DNA of 64,000 nt from Erpobdella octoculata. Taxonomy: Eukaryota > Annelida > Clitellata > Hirudinida > Erpobdellidae. A program made the position numbers and the translations under genes. The notes beneath the pieces are model-generated. The model saw only the letters and a program-made list of their open reading frames with translations. It did no database searches and was not told where the DNA came from. Below are positions 11,970 through 22,865 of the stretch, in pieces. The stretch is from positions 7,722,302-7,786,301 of the forward strand of contig OZ022241.1 in NCBI GenBank assembly GCA_963978895.1, read 5' to 3'. The first letter of the stretch is position 1, and the number at the start of each line of letters is the position of its first letter.

Positions 11970-13109
11970 CTAATATGGGCCCGGCCCGTTTTACAGGCCT
12001 AGAAGTTCTATATACTTGATGAAAAACTTCGGCCTGTCCCACCTTGACTTCAGGTTTAGCCCGGCCCGTCTGAACACCCTAAAATCACTAAAATGTCTAT
12101 ATACTTGGTTAAAAATCTCGGCCCGTCCAACCTTGATTTAAGGTTTGGGCAGGGCCGTATGAAGACCCTAAAATAACGGCTTGGCCCGTCCGTCCGGTGA
12201 TAAACTGAACTCATCTACTTTTAACCGGCACAAAACCTCAAAATACTAATTTTCACATCTGTAGCACTTACAGTTTTTGAGTAGCAGTTATTTTAAAATC
12301 AAATAACCCTTTTTTCACTTCACATTTGAGGTTCTGGAAACCCAATTTTCAAAAAATGGTGAAACACGTATATCATTATTTTTAGAGTAGAAACTAAATA
12401 CTAATTTTACTTTTGTAGCATTTACAGTTTTGAGTAGCAGTTACTTTAAAAACCAAGTAACCCTATTTTCCACCCCATATTTGAAGTCCTGGAAACTAAA
12501 TTTTCAAAAAATGGTAAAACACGTATATCATTATTTCTGGAGTAGAAACAAAATACTAATTTTTAATCCTGTAGCATCTACAGTTTTCGAACAGCAGTTA
12601 CATTAAAAACCAAATAACCATTTTTCCACCCCACATTTGAGGTCCTGGAAACCAAATTTTAAAAAAATGGTAAAACACGTATATCTTTATTTTTAGAATA
12701 GAAACTAAATACTAATTTTTACATTTGTGGTATTTACAGTTTTTGAGTAGCAGCTACTTTAAAAACCAAATGACCCAATTTTCCAAACCACATTTGAGGT
12801 CTGGGAAACCGAATTTTTAAAAAATGGTGAAACACGTATCTTTTAATTTTTCAAGAAGAATCCATATACCAAATTTCAAAATCTCCTCTTTTTTGGTTTT
12901 CGAGATATACATTGTTTTAGAAAAAGTTTGTTTTCCAGTTTCTTCCCCTCAGGAGCAAAATTTTCAAAAATCCTTTCTTAGTGGATGCTTACGCACTAAA
13001 AGTAATATAAGTTCCAAATTTCACGTTCCTAGGATAAGGCGTTTGAGCTCGGCGTTGATTAATAGTCAGTCAGTCAGTCAATCAGGACGTGTTCTTTTAT
13101 ATATATAGA

Positions 13110-13698
13110 CTAGCGGAGGTACCCGGCGTTTCCCGGGGTTTTTAAAGGTTTTTCTAATGCTTGTCTCTCTCGCTCCCGTTTCCTTCCCCGCTTGTTTTTC
13201 CGCTCCCGGTCGCTTTCCCGTTCCTGCTTGCTCTCCCGTTCTCGGTCGGTTTTTCCTCCCGGTCGCTTTCCCGTTCCCGGTCGGTTTTTTGCTCCAGGCC
13301 GTTTTTCCGCTCCCAGACGCTTTCCCGTTTTCAGTTTTTTTCCCGCTCCCGGTCGAGTTCCCGTTCCGGGTTGCTTTTCCGCTCCCAGTCACTTTTCCTC
13401 TCTCGGTCGCTTTTCCGCTCCCGTTGCTTTCCCGTTCCCGGTCGCTTTCTCGGCCACATTTCCTTTCCCGTTTGATCTTTTGCCTTCAGTTGGCTTTCCG
13501 TTTCCGCTCATGTATGTATGTATATATATATAGCCCCGCTCGCTCACCCGCTCCACTCCGCTCATTTTGAGACGGATTTCAAATTTTTTTCTTTATATTT
13601 GATTCCCCTTGACTCTCAAAGTTTTGTGAAAATTTAATTACGATCGGATGAATGGTGTAGCAATGCATAAAGGACATACATGCATACATACATATTGC
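13110..13698 (-). mobile_element. HLE-B Helitron-like element
   Basis: The minus-strand 3' CTAG (13110-13113) follows the hairpin of CCCGG/CCGGG arms. The GC-rich minisatellite is at 13180-13510. The 5' block, with GCTCATTTTG, TTGACTCTCAA and GCAATGCATAAAGGACAT, ends in CATA repeats at 13675-13695. The frames at 13078-13570 are translations of the minisatellite. Confidence 0.65.
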
Positions 13699-13846
13699 CC
13701 GGAGTTTTTAGAGTTTTACCTAATGCGTTTCTTTTTCGCTCCCGTTTCCTTCCCGCTTGCGCTCCCGCTCCAGGTCGTTATCCGTTCCCTGTCGCTTTCC
13801 CGCTCATTTTTTCGCTATCAGTTCCCCCCCCTAGATCCGATTCTAC

Positions 13847-14076
13847 ATACATACATACATACATACATACATACATACATACATACATACATACATACAT
13901 ACATACATACATACATACATACATACATACATACATACATACATACATACATACATACATACATACATACATACATACATACATACATACATACATACAT
14001 ACATACATACATACATACATACATACATACATACATACATACATACATACATACATACATACATACATACATACAT

Positions 14077-14165
<89 letters not shown>

Positions 14166-14229
14166 TACATACATACATACATACATACATACATACATAC
14201 ATACATACATACATACATACATACATACA
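13847..14229. repeat. (CATA)n-(CA)n-(CATA)n compound microsatellite
   Basis: About 245 bp of CATA, 68 bp of CA and 69 bp of CATA inside an HLE-B copy. The many MYVCMYVC and HTYIHTYI frames are artefacts. Confidence 0.95.
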
Positions 14230-14314
14230 TGTTGCTTTCACGTTCTGGTTCGCTATCCCTTTCCCGCTCTATCTTTCGCTTTCAGTTGGCTTCCCGTTCC
14301 CGTTTTCGCTCATT

Positions 14315-14477
<163 letters not shown>

Positions 14478-14622
14478 AGTTCCCGCACACTCACCCGCTC
14501 CGCTCCGCTCATTTTGTGACGGATTTCAAAATTTTTTTCTCTATATTTGATTTCCCTTGACTCTCAAGGTTGTGTGAAAATTTCATTACGAATGGATGAA
14601 TTGTGTAGCAATGCATAAAGGA

Positions 14623-14785
14623 CATACATACATACATACATACATACATACATACATACATACATACATACATACATACATACATACATACATACATACA
14701 TACATACATACATACATACATACATACATACATACATACATACATACATACATACATACATACATACATGCATACATACATACAT
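14623..14785. repeat. (CATA)n microsatellite, insertion site of the R2-like element
   Basis: A 160-bp CATA tract forms the left flank of the R2-like retrotransposon; CATA resumes at 21287 on its other side. Confidence 0.9.
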
Positions 14786-14888
14786 ATGCCCCCAGAGCTC
14801 TTACCGAAAGGGGGGGGGGGAGAATGATAAGCTCATCAATGGACTACAGGATGATGAACCGGCTTTTCCAAGGAACCCTGATGGGGGT

Positions 14889-17800
14889 TTGCCCGTGTTG
14901 TGTGTGTGTGGAAAAAGCTTTAAGACAGTCCGAGGAATGAAAGTTCACAGAACAAAAATGGGATGTCTTCCCGCTTCTGTTCGCCGCCCATTATCTCTCA
15001 GTGCGGGCTCAGTTTCGTCGGCTCAAGAAGTTCCAGAACCCATCCATATTCCACAGATTGCTTTCGACGGAGGAACTGAATGTGTTTGTGGAAGAAGATT
15101 TAAGTCAATTCGCGGAATGAATGTTCATAAAACTAAAATGGGTTGTCAAACTGCTATCAATCAACGCTCTGCATCAACCAAGGAGGCAGGTAACACGTCT
15201 GACTACGCCGGGCCGGAAGCTAACCACAGCCCCGACAAAGTCTCCGATTCAGAAGCAGATATAAATTCAGAACCCAAGACAAGAATTAAATTTCCGAAAG
15301 CAATTGACACTTCTGCTTGGTCAACATTAGACTTGGAGTTGACGAGATTACTCAAAGCCCAGTTGAGGGAGAATCCACAACTCGATATGAAAACCTTCTC
15401 AGAAATTATCTACAAAAAATGTTTTGATTCATTTGGTGTGGTCCAGAAAAACCCGGTTCACACGCATGCAGCAGTATCCAGACGGCAGAGAGAAATTGAA
15501 AAATTAAAGAAGGAGCGAAAGAAACTCAGGCGGCAATGGAGAATCGCAGAGGGGGTCGAAAAAGTTGGTCTGTCTGAACTGTGGCGGGATGTAAAAAATC
15601 GGCTCCGGTCTCTCAGGGCTGCAAAAAGACTCCGGAAAAAGAAAAGTGAGCAAAAGAAAGCCAGATGCAAATTCATGGAAAATCCATTTTGCTTCGGAAA
15701 AAGTTTGCTGGATCCACCAAAATCTGGCACTCTTCGAGCGACAAAACAAGAATTAGATGATCACTTCCGTTTGGCGTTCAAAGATCCTCTTAGCGATTCA
15801 GAGCTGCCGGAAAGAACCGATTTTCCCGAAGTACAGTTGCCGAAGGTGGCTTTCGACGGTGGAGAGATAAAGATGAATGAAGTATCTCAGTTTCTAAAAA
15901 AAACGAGGAACAAATCTGCCCCAGGTTCCAACGGCATTCCATATTTGTTATACAAGAGATGTCCAGGCGTGCAAAAGCTGCTCTACAACCGTTTAAAGAT
16001 TGCATGGCGATCTAGATGCGTAGATAGGGAATGGCAGAAGGCGGAGGGAGTTTTCATCCCCAAAGAAAAAGATTCGGTCAATATCAACCAATTCCGACCA
16101 ATCTCACTTTTGAACGTGGAGGGAAAAATATTTTTCGCTGTTCTGGCCAAGAGGCTCACGGATTTTGCAATTCGTAATGAGTACATTGACAGATCCGTGC
16201 AGAAAGGAGGAGTCCCCGGAGTACCGGGATGTATCGAGCACTCATCCATGATTTGGGAGGCCATCAAAAGAGCAAAACAGAACCAACTCAGCCTGCATGT
16301 GGTCTGGCTTGATTTAGCAAACGCGTACGGGACTGTTCGCCATCAATTGCTCTGGAAGACACTCAAAAGGCACAATGTTCCAGAATTCCTCATCGATGTT
16401 CTGCAACAGTATTTTCGCCGTTTTAGGCTACGTCTGTCAACATCGACGTGCTCCACAGAGTGGTTCAACTTGCGGGTCGGAATTGCTATGGGGTGTTCAA
16501 TTTCTCCCATCCTATTTGTTCTGGCTATGCAATTATTGCTCGGTTCGATTGCATCTCGGGTTCAGGATGTTTACCTGGGAAAAGGAATTTTCATGCCATC
16601 AATAAAAGCCTTCATGGACGACACTACTCTTATCTTGAATCACTGCGGCGAAATGCGCCGTATTCTTCAAAATTTCAACGACTTGTTGTCCTGGTGTGGA
16701 ATGAAGTTCAAGCCAACCAAATCGAGAAGCCTTTCTTTGCGACATGGAGAGATTGATGGTTTTGTCTCATTCTCGGTGGCTGGTTGCGAAATCCCAACAA
16801 TCCAGCAAGAGCCTGTGAAAAGCTTGGGAAGATGGTACAACGTCTCCATGAATGATGTGAATCGGAGCAGCATCGTTCTGCAGGGCTTGGTTGAGGACCT
16901 GAGGAAAATCAATTCAACCGAGCTGCAGGGAAAGTTCAAGGTATGGCTGGTACAGTTTGTTTTGATACTGAGGTTGCTATGGCCATTAACAATCTATGAG
17001 ATATGTTTATCTCATGTGGAGCGAATGGAGAAGAAAATGAACTGCTGCATTCGGAAATGGCTAGGACTTCCACCGGCGTTAACAACTTTAGCTCTATATA
17101 GTAAGTCAGCTAAGTTAGCTCTTCCATTCAAGTCCCTAGTAGAAGAGTACAAGATTAGCAAGATACGGACACAGTTGATGCTGGACAACTCTTCAGACCA
17201 ATGTATCGTGAATGTGGGCCCATCAGTTGGATCGGGAAAAGGCTGGACTGCAGGGAGGGACATCCGTGAAGCCGAGGGATCTTTGCAATGGTCTGAAAAG
17301 CTCGGAGCAGTGCAACCGGGACGGCTCGGTCTGGGTTGGTTCCATCATGTGTGGTGGTCTAAGGCCTCGTCGCAGGAAAGGACAAACCTGATTATTCAAG
17401 ACAGAAGGCGAGCAATGGAGTTGGAAAGAGTGCAGTTAGGTGCTCAGATGTCGCAACAGGGCGATTGGACTAGATGGGAGGCGGCAGTTCAACATTCGAT
17501 GACATGGAATGATTTGTGGCGTTACTCGCCCATCCGCCTATCTTTCGTGATTAGAGCGATGTATGATCAACTGCCGACAGCTTTGAACTTAGTGAAGTGG
17601 GGAAAGCTTGAAAATGAAGCCTGCAAGCTGTGTGAGAAAACAGAAACTCTGATTCATATTCTCTCATGTTGTCCGTATGCTTTGGCAAAGGGAAGATACC
17701 CGTGGCGCCACAATGAGGTTCTAAGAGAGATACTGGGCATTATCAAGGAGAACTGCAGACTAGCCAATTCGATGCAGTTGTGCCCCAGAAGAAAAGTTTA

Positions 17801-18323
17801 TTTCTTGAGAGAAGGCTTGCAGCACTTGGGCCGCAGAAAGGCAAGTACGAGAAGAGAATCGTTGCTTGATGCGGCAAATGACTGGAGGATATCAGCAGAC
17901 TTAAAAGATGAAGACTGCTTTCCGGAATTGGTTCGCAGCAGCGGATTGAGACCGGACATTGTCATTTTTTCCAGTTTGGCCAAGACGTTGCTGTTCATCG
18001 AACTGACAGTGCCATGGGAAAGCAACATGGAAGCCTCAAATATCTTGAAAGAAGAACGGTACAGAATCCTTGCCCAAGATTTGGAGCGTGCGGGGTATAG
18101 AGTCGAGATTTTTCCAGTTGAAGTAGGCGCCAGGGGTTTAGCCGGTCGCTCACTTGTCAAATTGCTTGTGGCTCTCGGAATGTCGGGTCGGAAAAAAACT
18201 CAAGCTATCAAGAAAATAGCTGAAAGAGCAGAAACAGCTTCTTTTTGGATATGGATGCAAAGGAATGAAAAAGGAGATAATAAATTTAAACAGCCACTTC
18301 TGGCTTCCGTACAACAGTGTTAG
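14889..18323 (+). CDS. R2/HERO-like retrotransposon protein (zinc fingers, RT, RLE)
   Basis: An apparently intact 1144-residue polyprotein that would nick DNA and prime reverse transcription in the nucleus. Two N-terminal fingers share a C-x-C-x12-H-x5-C pattern (C5, C7, H20, C26 and C65, C67, H80, C86). The RT spans about residues 320-720: APGSNGIPYLLY, FRPISLLN, motif A WLDLANAYG (D475), motif B AMGCSISP and motif C AFMDD (D577, D578), with Met in place of the usual Ala. A CCHC finger follows at C912, C915, H923, C927. The RLE shows RPD (1021-1023) and ELTVP (E1038). The first codon used here is TTG; the frame stays open upstream into the CATA tract with no ATG, so the real start is uncertain or lost. 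Assignment to the HERO or R2 clade is inference. Confidence 0.85.
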   Translation: MPVLCVCGKSFKTVRGMKVHRTKMGCLPASVRRPLSLSAGSVSSAQEVPEPIHIPQIAFDGGTECVCGRRFKSIRGMNVHKTKMGCQTAINQRSASTKEAGNTSDYAGPEANHSPDKVSDSEADINSEPKTRIKFPKAIDTSAWSTLDLELTRLLKAQLRENPQLDMKTFSEIIYKKCFDSFGVVQKNPVHTHAAVSRRQREIEKLKKERKKLRRQWRIAEGVEKVGLSELWRDVKNRLRSLRAAKRLRKKKSEQKKARCKFMENPFCFGKSLLDPPKSGTLRATKQELDDHFRLAFKDPLSDSELPERTDFPEVQLPKVAFDGGEIKMNEVSQFLKKTRNKSAPGSNGIPYLLYKRCPGVQKLLYNRLKIAWRSRCVDREWQKAEGVFIPKEKDSVNINQFRPISLLNVEGKIFFAVLAKRLTDFAIRNEYIDRSVQKGGVPGVPGCIEHSSMIWEAIKRAKQNQLSLHVVWLDLANAYGTVRHQLLWKTLKRHNVPEFLIDVLQQYFRRFRLRLSTSTCSTEWFNLRVGIAMGCSISPILFVLAMQLLLGSIASRVQDVYLGKGIFMPSIKAFMDDTTLILNHCGEMRRILQNFNDLLSWCGMKFKPTKSRSLSLRHGEIDGFVSFSVAGCEIPTIQQEPVKSLGRWYNVSMNDVNRSSIVLQGLVEDLRKINSTELQGKFKVWLVQFVLILRLLWPLTIYEICLSHVERMEKKMNCCIRKWLGLPPALTTLALYSKSAKLALPFKSLVEEYKISKIRTQLMLDNSSDQCIVNVGPSVGSGKGWTAGRDIREAEGSLQWSEKLGAVQPGRLGLGWFHHVWWSKASSQERTNLIIQDRRRAMELERVQLGAQMSQQGDWTRWEAAVQHSMTWNDLWRYSPIRLSFVIRAMYDQLPTALNLVKWGKLENEACKLCEKTETLIHILSCCPYALAKGRYPWRHNEVLREILGIIKENCRLANSMQLCPRRKVYFLREGLQHLGRRKASTRRESLLDAANDWRISADLKDEDCFPELVRSSGLRPDIVIFSSLAKTLLFIELTVPWESNMEASNILKEERYRILAQDLERAGYRVEIFPVEVGARGLAGRSLVKLLVALGMSGRKKTQAIKKIAERAETASFWIWMQRNEKGDNKFKQPLLASVQQC

Positions 18324-18506
18324 CTCCTCCTTTGTTTACAAGTTCAGGGACGAAGTCGCGTTATGGCTGCCGGCGAAAGTTTCGGTTGTTTGCAATAGAA
18401 GGAAAGTTGCTGGCGTTTAGAAAACAATCGAAACAATGTTTCCTGCCATTATGGTTTTGTGGTGTTTCTCGTTTGGTGAAAGTGGTGGCATGGCTCGAAG
18501 TTCCGG

Positions 18507-21005
18507 AGGTGAATGTTTCTTTCGGTCTCGGAATCTGGCGGTTTGGTGGATACTACAGTTACTACCCACAAAGCCGGACATACCTTAGACGTTGTCATCA
18601 CGAAGGACCCAGCTCAGTCATCTTCTGTTGCTTGTGAAGTGTATGTTCCATCTGTGTCCGATCATTCTCTCATCATTTCAAGACTGCCACTCATGAAACC
18701 AATTCCTGTATCACTAATGGTAACAGGCAGGGCATGGAAGACCTTTGATCGTGATCTTTTTTTACAGGATCTCAAATCAAGCAAACTCTGCACTGAGGAC
18801 AGCAGCTGGAGCGGCCTTGGACCGGATGAAATGGCTACGATGTACAACAGAATACTGACCGATCTTGTTGAGAAGCATGCTCCACGTCGGTCAGCCTTGA
18901 GAAATTATCGTCCGATCACTCCATGGTTCAATACTGCTTGCGGCGAGCAGAAACGAAAAGCTCGTTCTCTTGAAAGAATTTACAGAAGAACCCGACTGAT
19001 CTCTGACCGTGATAAATGGGTTGCGCAGTTACGTTTTTGCCATGATTTTTATAGGAGAGCACAGGATGCGTACTGGCAAAATACGATTGCGGAGAGTGCA
19101 GGAAACGCAAGCAAGCTGTGGAGAGATTTGTCTGCCGTGATGGGAAAGAAACGATCTTTCATTCTTCAGGATGGTCTGACTGCAGAGCAATTCATGAGCT
19201 CTTTTGAGAAGAAGGTCACGGACGTCCGAGCGTCTACCCTTGATTCGGATACGCCTGAGTTCAACACCTTCTCTGGAGAACGTTTCAGCAATTTTGCGAC
19301 TCTTACTAAGGATGATGTCAAGGACCTAATTAAGAACTCTCCAAACAAGTCATGTGGTCTAGACCCGGCGCCAACATGGCTCATCAAAGAATTTTCAGAA
19401 ACCTTGTCCCCATTTGTTACAGATCTGTTTAATAAATCGTTGGACACTGGTCACTTTCCGGTCCCATTCAGAGTGGCCGAGGTCACGCCAATCTTGAAAA
19501 AATCTACGCTGGATGTTTCTCTGCCTGCCAGTTATCGCCCAGTTTCGAATCTTCAGTTCATCTCTAAGGTTTTGGAACGGGCGGTTAACAAACAAATTCA
19601 ACATCACCTGGATGGACACAACCTTCTACCGGAGCATCAGTCTGCCTATCGGAGGTGCCGTTCGACGGAAACTGCATTGCTCAAGGTTACTTCGGATGTT
19701 CTCTTGGCAACCGATCGAGGGATGGTAACACTGCTTGCTATGCTTGATCTCAGCGCTGCATTCGATTGCGTTGATCATGGAATCCTCGTGACCAGATTGG
19801 AGCGTACATTTGGCCTTGATTCTGTTGCTCTTCGGTGGATCGGTTCGTATCTTTGCGATCGGAGGCAGTGTGTTCGTTATGGAGGTATCCTTTCTGGTTG
19901 GTCCTCGATTGTGTGTGGTGTTCCACAAGGTTCAATTCTAGGACCGCTATTCTTCATTGCATACACTTCAGATGTTTTTGCCCTGGTTGCTCAACGTGGT
20001 TTCAATATTCATGGTTATGCTGATGATCTACAAATCTACGATCATTGCGGCACTGAGAGTATCGGTGTGCTCGCGGACAGATTGGACGGCTGCGTTTCGG
20101 AGATAATGGAATGGATGAAATGCAATCGACTAAAGTTAAATGCCTCCAAGACAGAGGTCATTCTACTGGGATCCTCTAGACGTCGGTTGCACTGCACCTT
20201 TGACGAGATCAATATAGCTGGAAACATCATTCGTCTCGTCAATAGGGTTCGCAATCTCGGGGTCATCATAGATTCTCAACTGACTTTCAGCGAACACGTT
20301 GCAAAATTGGTCAACACTAGTTACTACCATCTACGACAGATGAGGTCAGTTCGCAAATCCCTCACGGTCGATTCTTCGCATGCACTTGCCCGCGCTTTGA
20401 TCTTGTCTAGACTTGATTATTGTAATTGTCTACTCAGTGGAATACCGGATCTGTTAATGAGGCGGCTTGATGGTGTCATGCGTGCCACGGCTAGGCTGAT
20501 TCTCCGATTGCCTCGATACGGTCATGTCACTAAAGCGATTCACGACCGACTACACTGGCTGAACATGCAGGCGCGTATCGACTTCAAGCTATCTCTCACT
20601 GCGTACCGATGCCTCCATGGTTCTGCGCCGTCATACCTCTCCGGTCTGTGCATTCCGGTGACTCAGTTTCCTGGCCGATCTCACCTTCGCTCGGCTTCTT
20701 CCGGTCAGCTTCTTGTTCCTTCCTGCGCAACCAGGACGTTTGGACCGAGGGCTTTCGCAGTTTCTTGTCCAACTACCTGGAACAATCTACCGATTGAACT
20801 TACCGATCCGGCGTGTGTCGATAGCGTTTATGTTTTTAGGAAACGACTTAAAACTCATTTTTTTCTTCGTATGACGAACGGATATTGACCCTTTTTGTTT
20901 CTGATGTGTGATTCTGTTCGTTCGTTTATTTTGGCACTGCCGCCTCGTGCTCTGAGAAATTTTTCTTTTTAGAGAGCACGTTAAATAAAAATAATAATAA
21001 TAATA
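18507..21005 (+). mobile_element. 5'-truncated L2/CR1-like non-LTR element
   Basis: The left flank CATGGCTCGAAGTTCCGG (ending 18506) and right flank CATGCTCAAGTTCCGG (21006-21021) are imperfect duplications. The 3' end is AATAAAAATAATAATAATAAT, a short-repeat tail typical of the L2/CR1 group. It lies in the 3' UTR of the R2-like element. Confidence 0.8.
18513..20888 (+). CDS. L2-like endonuclease (C-terminal end) and reverse transcriptase
   Basis: A 791-codon open frame. It starts inside the AP-like endonuclease: only the last blocks remain (AGHTLDVVI and SDHSLI near residues 25-55). The RT follows with SCGLDPAPTWLIK, YRPVSNL, LDLSAAFDCVDH (motif A), GVPQGSILGP (motif B) and HGYADDLQIY (motif C, Y502-D505). 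The C-terminal block has SRLDYCNCLLSG and RTFGPRAF. The first ATG is within a 5'-truncated copy and is not a native start. The frame has no stop, so the copy is fairly young, but it lacks a complete endonuclease and cannot be autonomous. Confidence 0.85.
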   Translation: MFLSVSESGGLVDTTVTTHKAGHTLDVVITKDPAQSSSVACEVYVPSVSDHSLIISRLPLMKPIPVSLMVTGRAWKTFDRDLFLQDLKSSKLCTEDSSWSGLGPDEMATMYNRILTDLVEKHAPRRSALRNYRPITPWFNTACGEQKRKARSLERIYRRTRLISDRDKWVAQLRFCHDFYRRAQDAYWQNTIAESAGNASKLWRDLSAVMGKKRSFILQDGLTAEQFMSSFEKKVTDVRASTLDSDTPEFNTFSGERFSNFATLTKDDVKDLIKNSPNKSCGLDPAPTWLIKEFSETLSPFVTDLFNKSLDTGHFPVPFRVAEVTPILKKSTLDVSLPASYRPVSNLQFISKVLERAVNKQIQHHLDGHNLLPEHQSAYRRCRSTETALLKVTSDVLLATDRGMVTLLAMLDLSAAFDCVDHGILVTRLERTFGLDSVALRWIGSYLCDRRQCVRYGGILSGWSSIVCGVPQGSILGPLFFIAYTSDVFALVAQRGFNIHGYADDLQIYDHCGTESIGVLADRLDGCVSEIMEWMKCNRLKLNASKTEVILLGSSRRRLHCTFDEINIAGNIIRLVNRVRNLGVIIDSQLTFSEHVAKLVNTSYYHLRQMRSVRKSLTVDSSHALARALILSRLDYCNCLLSGIPDLLMRRLDGVMRATARLILRLPRYGHVTKAIHDRLHWLNMQARIDFKLSLTAYRCLHGSAPSYLSGLCIPVTQFPGRSHLRSASSGQLLVPSCATRTFGPRAFAVSCPTTWNNLPIELTDPACVDSVYVFRKRLKTHFFLRMTNGY

Positions 21006-21284
21006 CATGCTCAAGTTCCGGCGTTTTGAAAGACAGTTTCTCATCTTGTTACAGTTTCTTGACGGTTTCAAAATGACTTCTTGGTTCTGGTACATTGAAG
21101 ATTTGCCGGTTATCTGGTTCTGGTCGGAGACGGCATGTGATACACAAATTTCGTCAGGGGGCGGCCGTCTGATCAACGGTCGTGGCCCGCCCTCCCGTGG
21201 TAGCGTCAGGAAAAGGGCCGAAACGCTGGGAGGGTCTTCCTCTGAAGACCTCTGACGAACTTGCTCGAAGAAGAGTTTTCACAC

Positions 21285-21295
21285 ACATACATACA

Positions 21296-21329
<34 letters not shown>

Positions 21330-21354
21330 CATACATTTATTTATATATATATAG
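21285..21354 (-). mobile_element. HLE-B copy, right part with 5' terminus
   Basis: CATA repeats resume directly after the R2-like 3' end and lead to a minus-strand 5' end TCTATATATATA (TC at 21354) preceded by A. This completes the HLE-B copy that begins at 13699. Confidence 0.6.
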
Positions 21355-22034
21355 ATAGACTGGGAAAAGAAAGTTTAGGAATATTTAAAACAGAATTTAA
21401 TTCTGAGCAGATGTATATACAATCTTAAGATTGTAGGCTTTGATACATATAACACAGATTTTTGATGTTGATTTTGTTTTTTAAATTACATGTACTCATT
21501 ATTTGAAGTTTAAAAGTGTTATAACTTTTTTGTTATAAAAAAATGTACTTATAGTTTAAGAATCTTAGACTTTGTGTTGATTTTTTCATAGATAGATGTT
21601 AATTTAATCTAAATATTTCATACTTTTTTTCTCTGTAGATTTTAAAGATGTTATGTTTTCTTCTGACTTTATTCAATTTTTTAGATACTTGTACAATACA
21701 TTAAACAAGTTTTGAAATTAGAATTTTTTATAGCTTTTCTGGCAAATCAAATAAATAAAAATACTTTTACAATACAGTAAACTCGTTTTTAAATTGGAAT
21801 TTTTCATGGCATTTTTAGCAAATCAAACAAATAATATATTTCCAAATGTTGCAGTAAAATTTTTAAGCTAGCTGCGAACAAATTTCAAAATCAGCCCATA
21901 TAGGTTTATATCGGTAAAGTTATTGCCGATTAATATAAATAATGAATATTCATGGGACCAAAAAGACTCTATATCGTTTTCAGGAGGCCATCTTGGCAGC
22001 TCAATCAAAACTTGCTCATCTCCGATATACCTAT
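21355..22034 (+). repeat. AT-rich sequence and family D repeat
   Basis: 21355-21860 is AT-rich with no coding sequence; a ~90-bp motif (ACAATACA.TAAAC..GTTTT.AAATT) occurs twice near 21690-21830. 21870-22034 is a family D copy (GGTTTATATCGG, AATGAATATTCATGGG, GGAGGCCATCTTGGC). Confidence 0.5.
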
Positions 22035-22038
22035 TCTA

Positions 22039-22325
22039 TCTATATATATAAAAATGAATGTTTGTATATATGTATTTATGTATGTTAATGTCCTTTATGC
22101 ATTGCTACACCATTCATCCGATCGTAATGAAATTTTCACACAACCTTGAGAGTCAAGGGGAGTCAAATAAAAAATAAAAAAATTTGAAATCCGTCACAAA
22201 ATGAGCGGAGCGGAGCGGGTGAGTGAGCGGGAACTATATATATATGTATGTGCGTATGTATGTGTGTATGTATGTATGTGTATGTGCATGTATGTGTGTC
22301 TGTGTTTATGTATACACATATATAT
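22039..22325 (+). mobile_element. HLE-B 5' end
   Basis: The 5' end TCTATATATATAAAAATGAA is followed by the diagnostic block CCTTTATGCATTGCTACACC, CCGATCGTAATG, TTGAGAGTCAA and GAGCGGAGCGGAGCGGG. It then enters TATG microsatellite and stops at the next element. Confidence 0.65.
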
Positions 22326-22328
22326 AGA

Positions 22329-22865
22329 CTAGCGGGGTTACCCGGGGTTTTTAGAGGTTTTTCTAATGTTTGTCTCTCTCGCTCCCGTTTCCTTCTTCAC
22401 TTTCCCGTTTTCGTAGCGTTCCCGGTCGCTTTTCCGCTCTCGGTCGTTTTCCAGCTCCCGTTCGCTTTCCCGCTCAGAAGTTTTGTTATCGATTTTCTCT
22501 TTTGCTCGCGTTTCCTTCCAAGCTAGCTCTCCCGATTCCAGTCGCTTTCCGCGTTCCCGGTCGCTTTCCGCGTTCCCGGTCGCTTTCCCGTTCCCGGTCG
22601 CTTTCCCGTTCCCGGTCGCTTTCCCGTTCCCGGTGGCTTTTCCGTTCCCGGTCGCTTTCCCGTTCCCGGTCGCTTTCCCGTTCCCGGTCGCTTTCCCGTT
22701 CCCGGTCGCTTTCCCGTTCCCGCTCACGCTTGCTCTCCCGTTCCCGGTCATGCTTGCTCTCCCATTCCCGGTCACGGTTGCTCTCCCGTTCACGCTCATT
22801 TTTTCTTTTCCATTCTTTCATAACTTCTGTTAGCCTATAAAACGTAAAATAGATTTGCTAAGACT
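22329..22865 (-). mobile_element. HLE-B Helitron-like element
   Basis: The minus-strand 3' CTAG is at 22329-22332. About nine copies of an 18-bp unit (TCGCTTTCCCGTTCCCGG) occupy 22555-22722. It forms an inverted pair with the copy at 22866-23190. SRSLSRS-type frames are artefacts of the unit. Confidence 0.65.

Larger units (their letters stand above)
10078..13109 (-). mobile_element. HLE-A Helitron-like element split by a hAT
   Basis: The minus-strand 5' end is TCTATATATATAAAAGAACA (TC at 13109) with a GACT microsatellite. The 3' end is GGGCACTGCTAG (10078-10081) followed by T. The 1.7-kb hAT at 10271-11969 interrupts the GGCCCG-rich part. The ~157-bp units lie at about 12230-12800. The 5' end is fused directly to the CTAG of the next element at 13110. 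Confidence 0.75.
14786..21284 (+). mobile_element. R2-like (RLE-type) non-LTR retrotransposon in (CATA)n
   Basis: The element carries one long ORF with N-terminal zinc fingers, RT, a C-terminal CCHC finger and a restriction-like endonuclease, so it belongs to the early-branching RLE group. Its 3' UTR (18324-18506 and 21022-21284) is split by an L2-like element. Both flanks are (CATA)n of one HLE-B copy. The 5' boundary is set where CATA stops and GC-rich sequence with an 11-G run begins. Confidence 0.75.
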
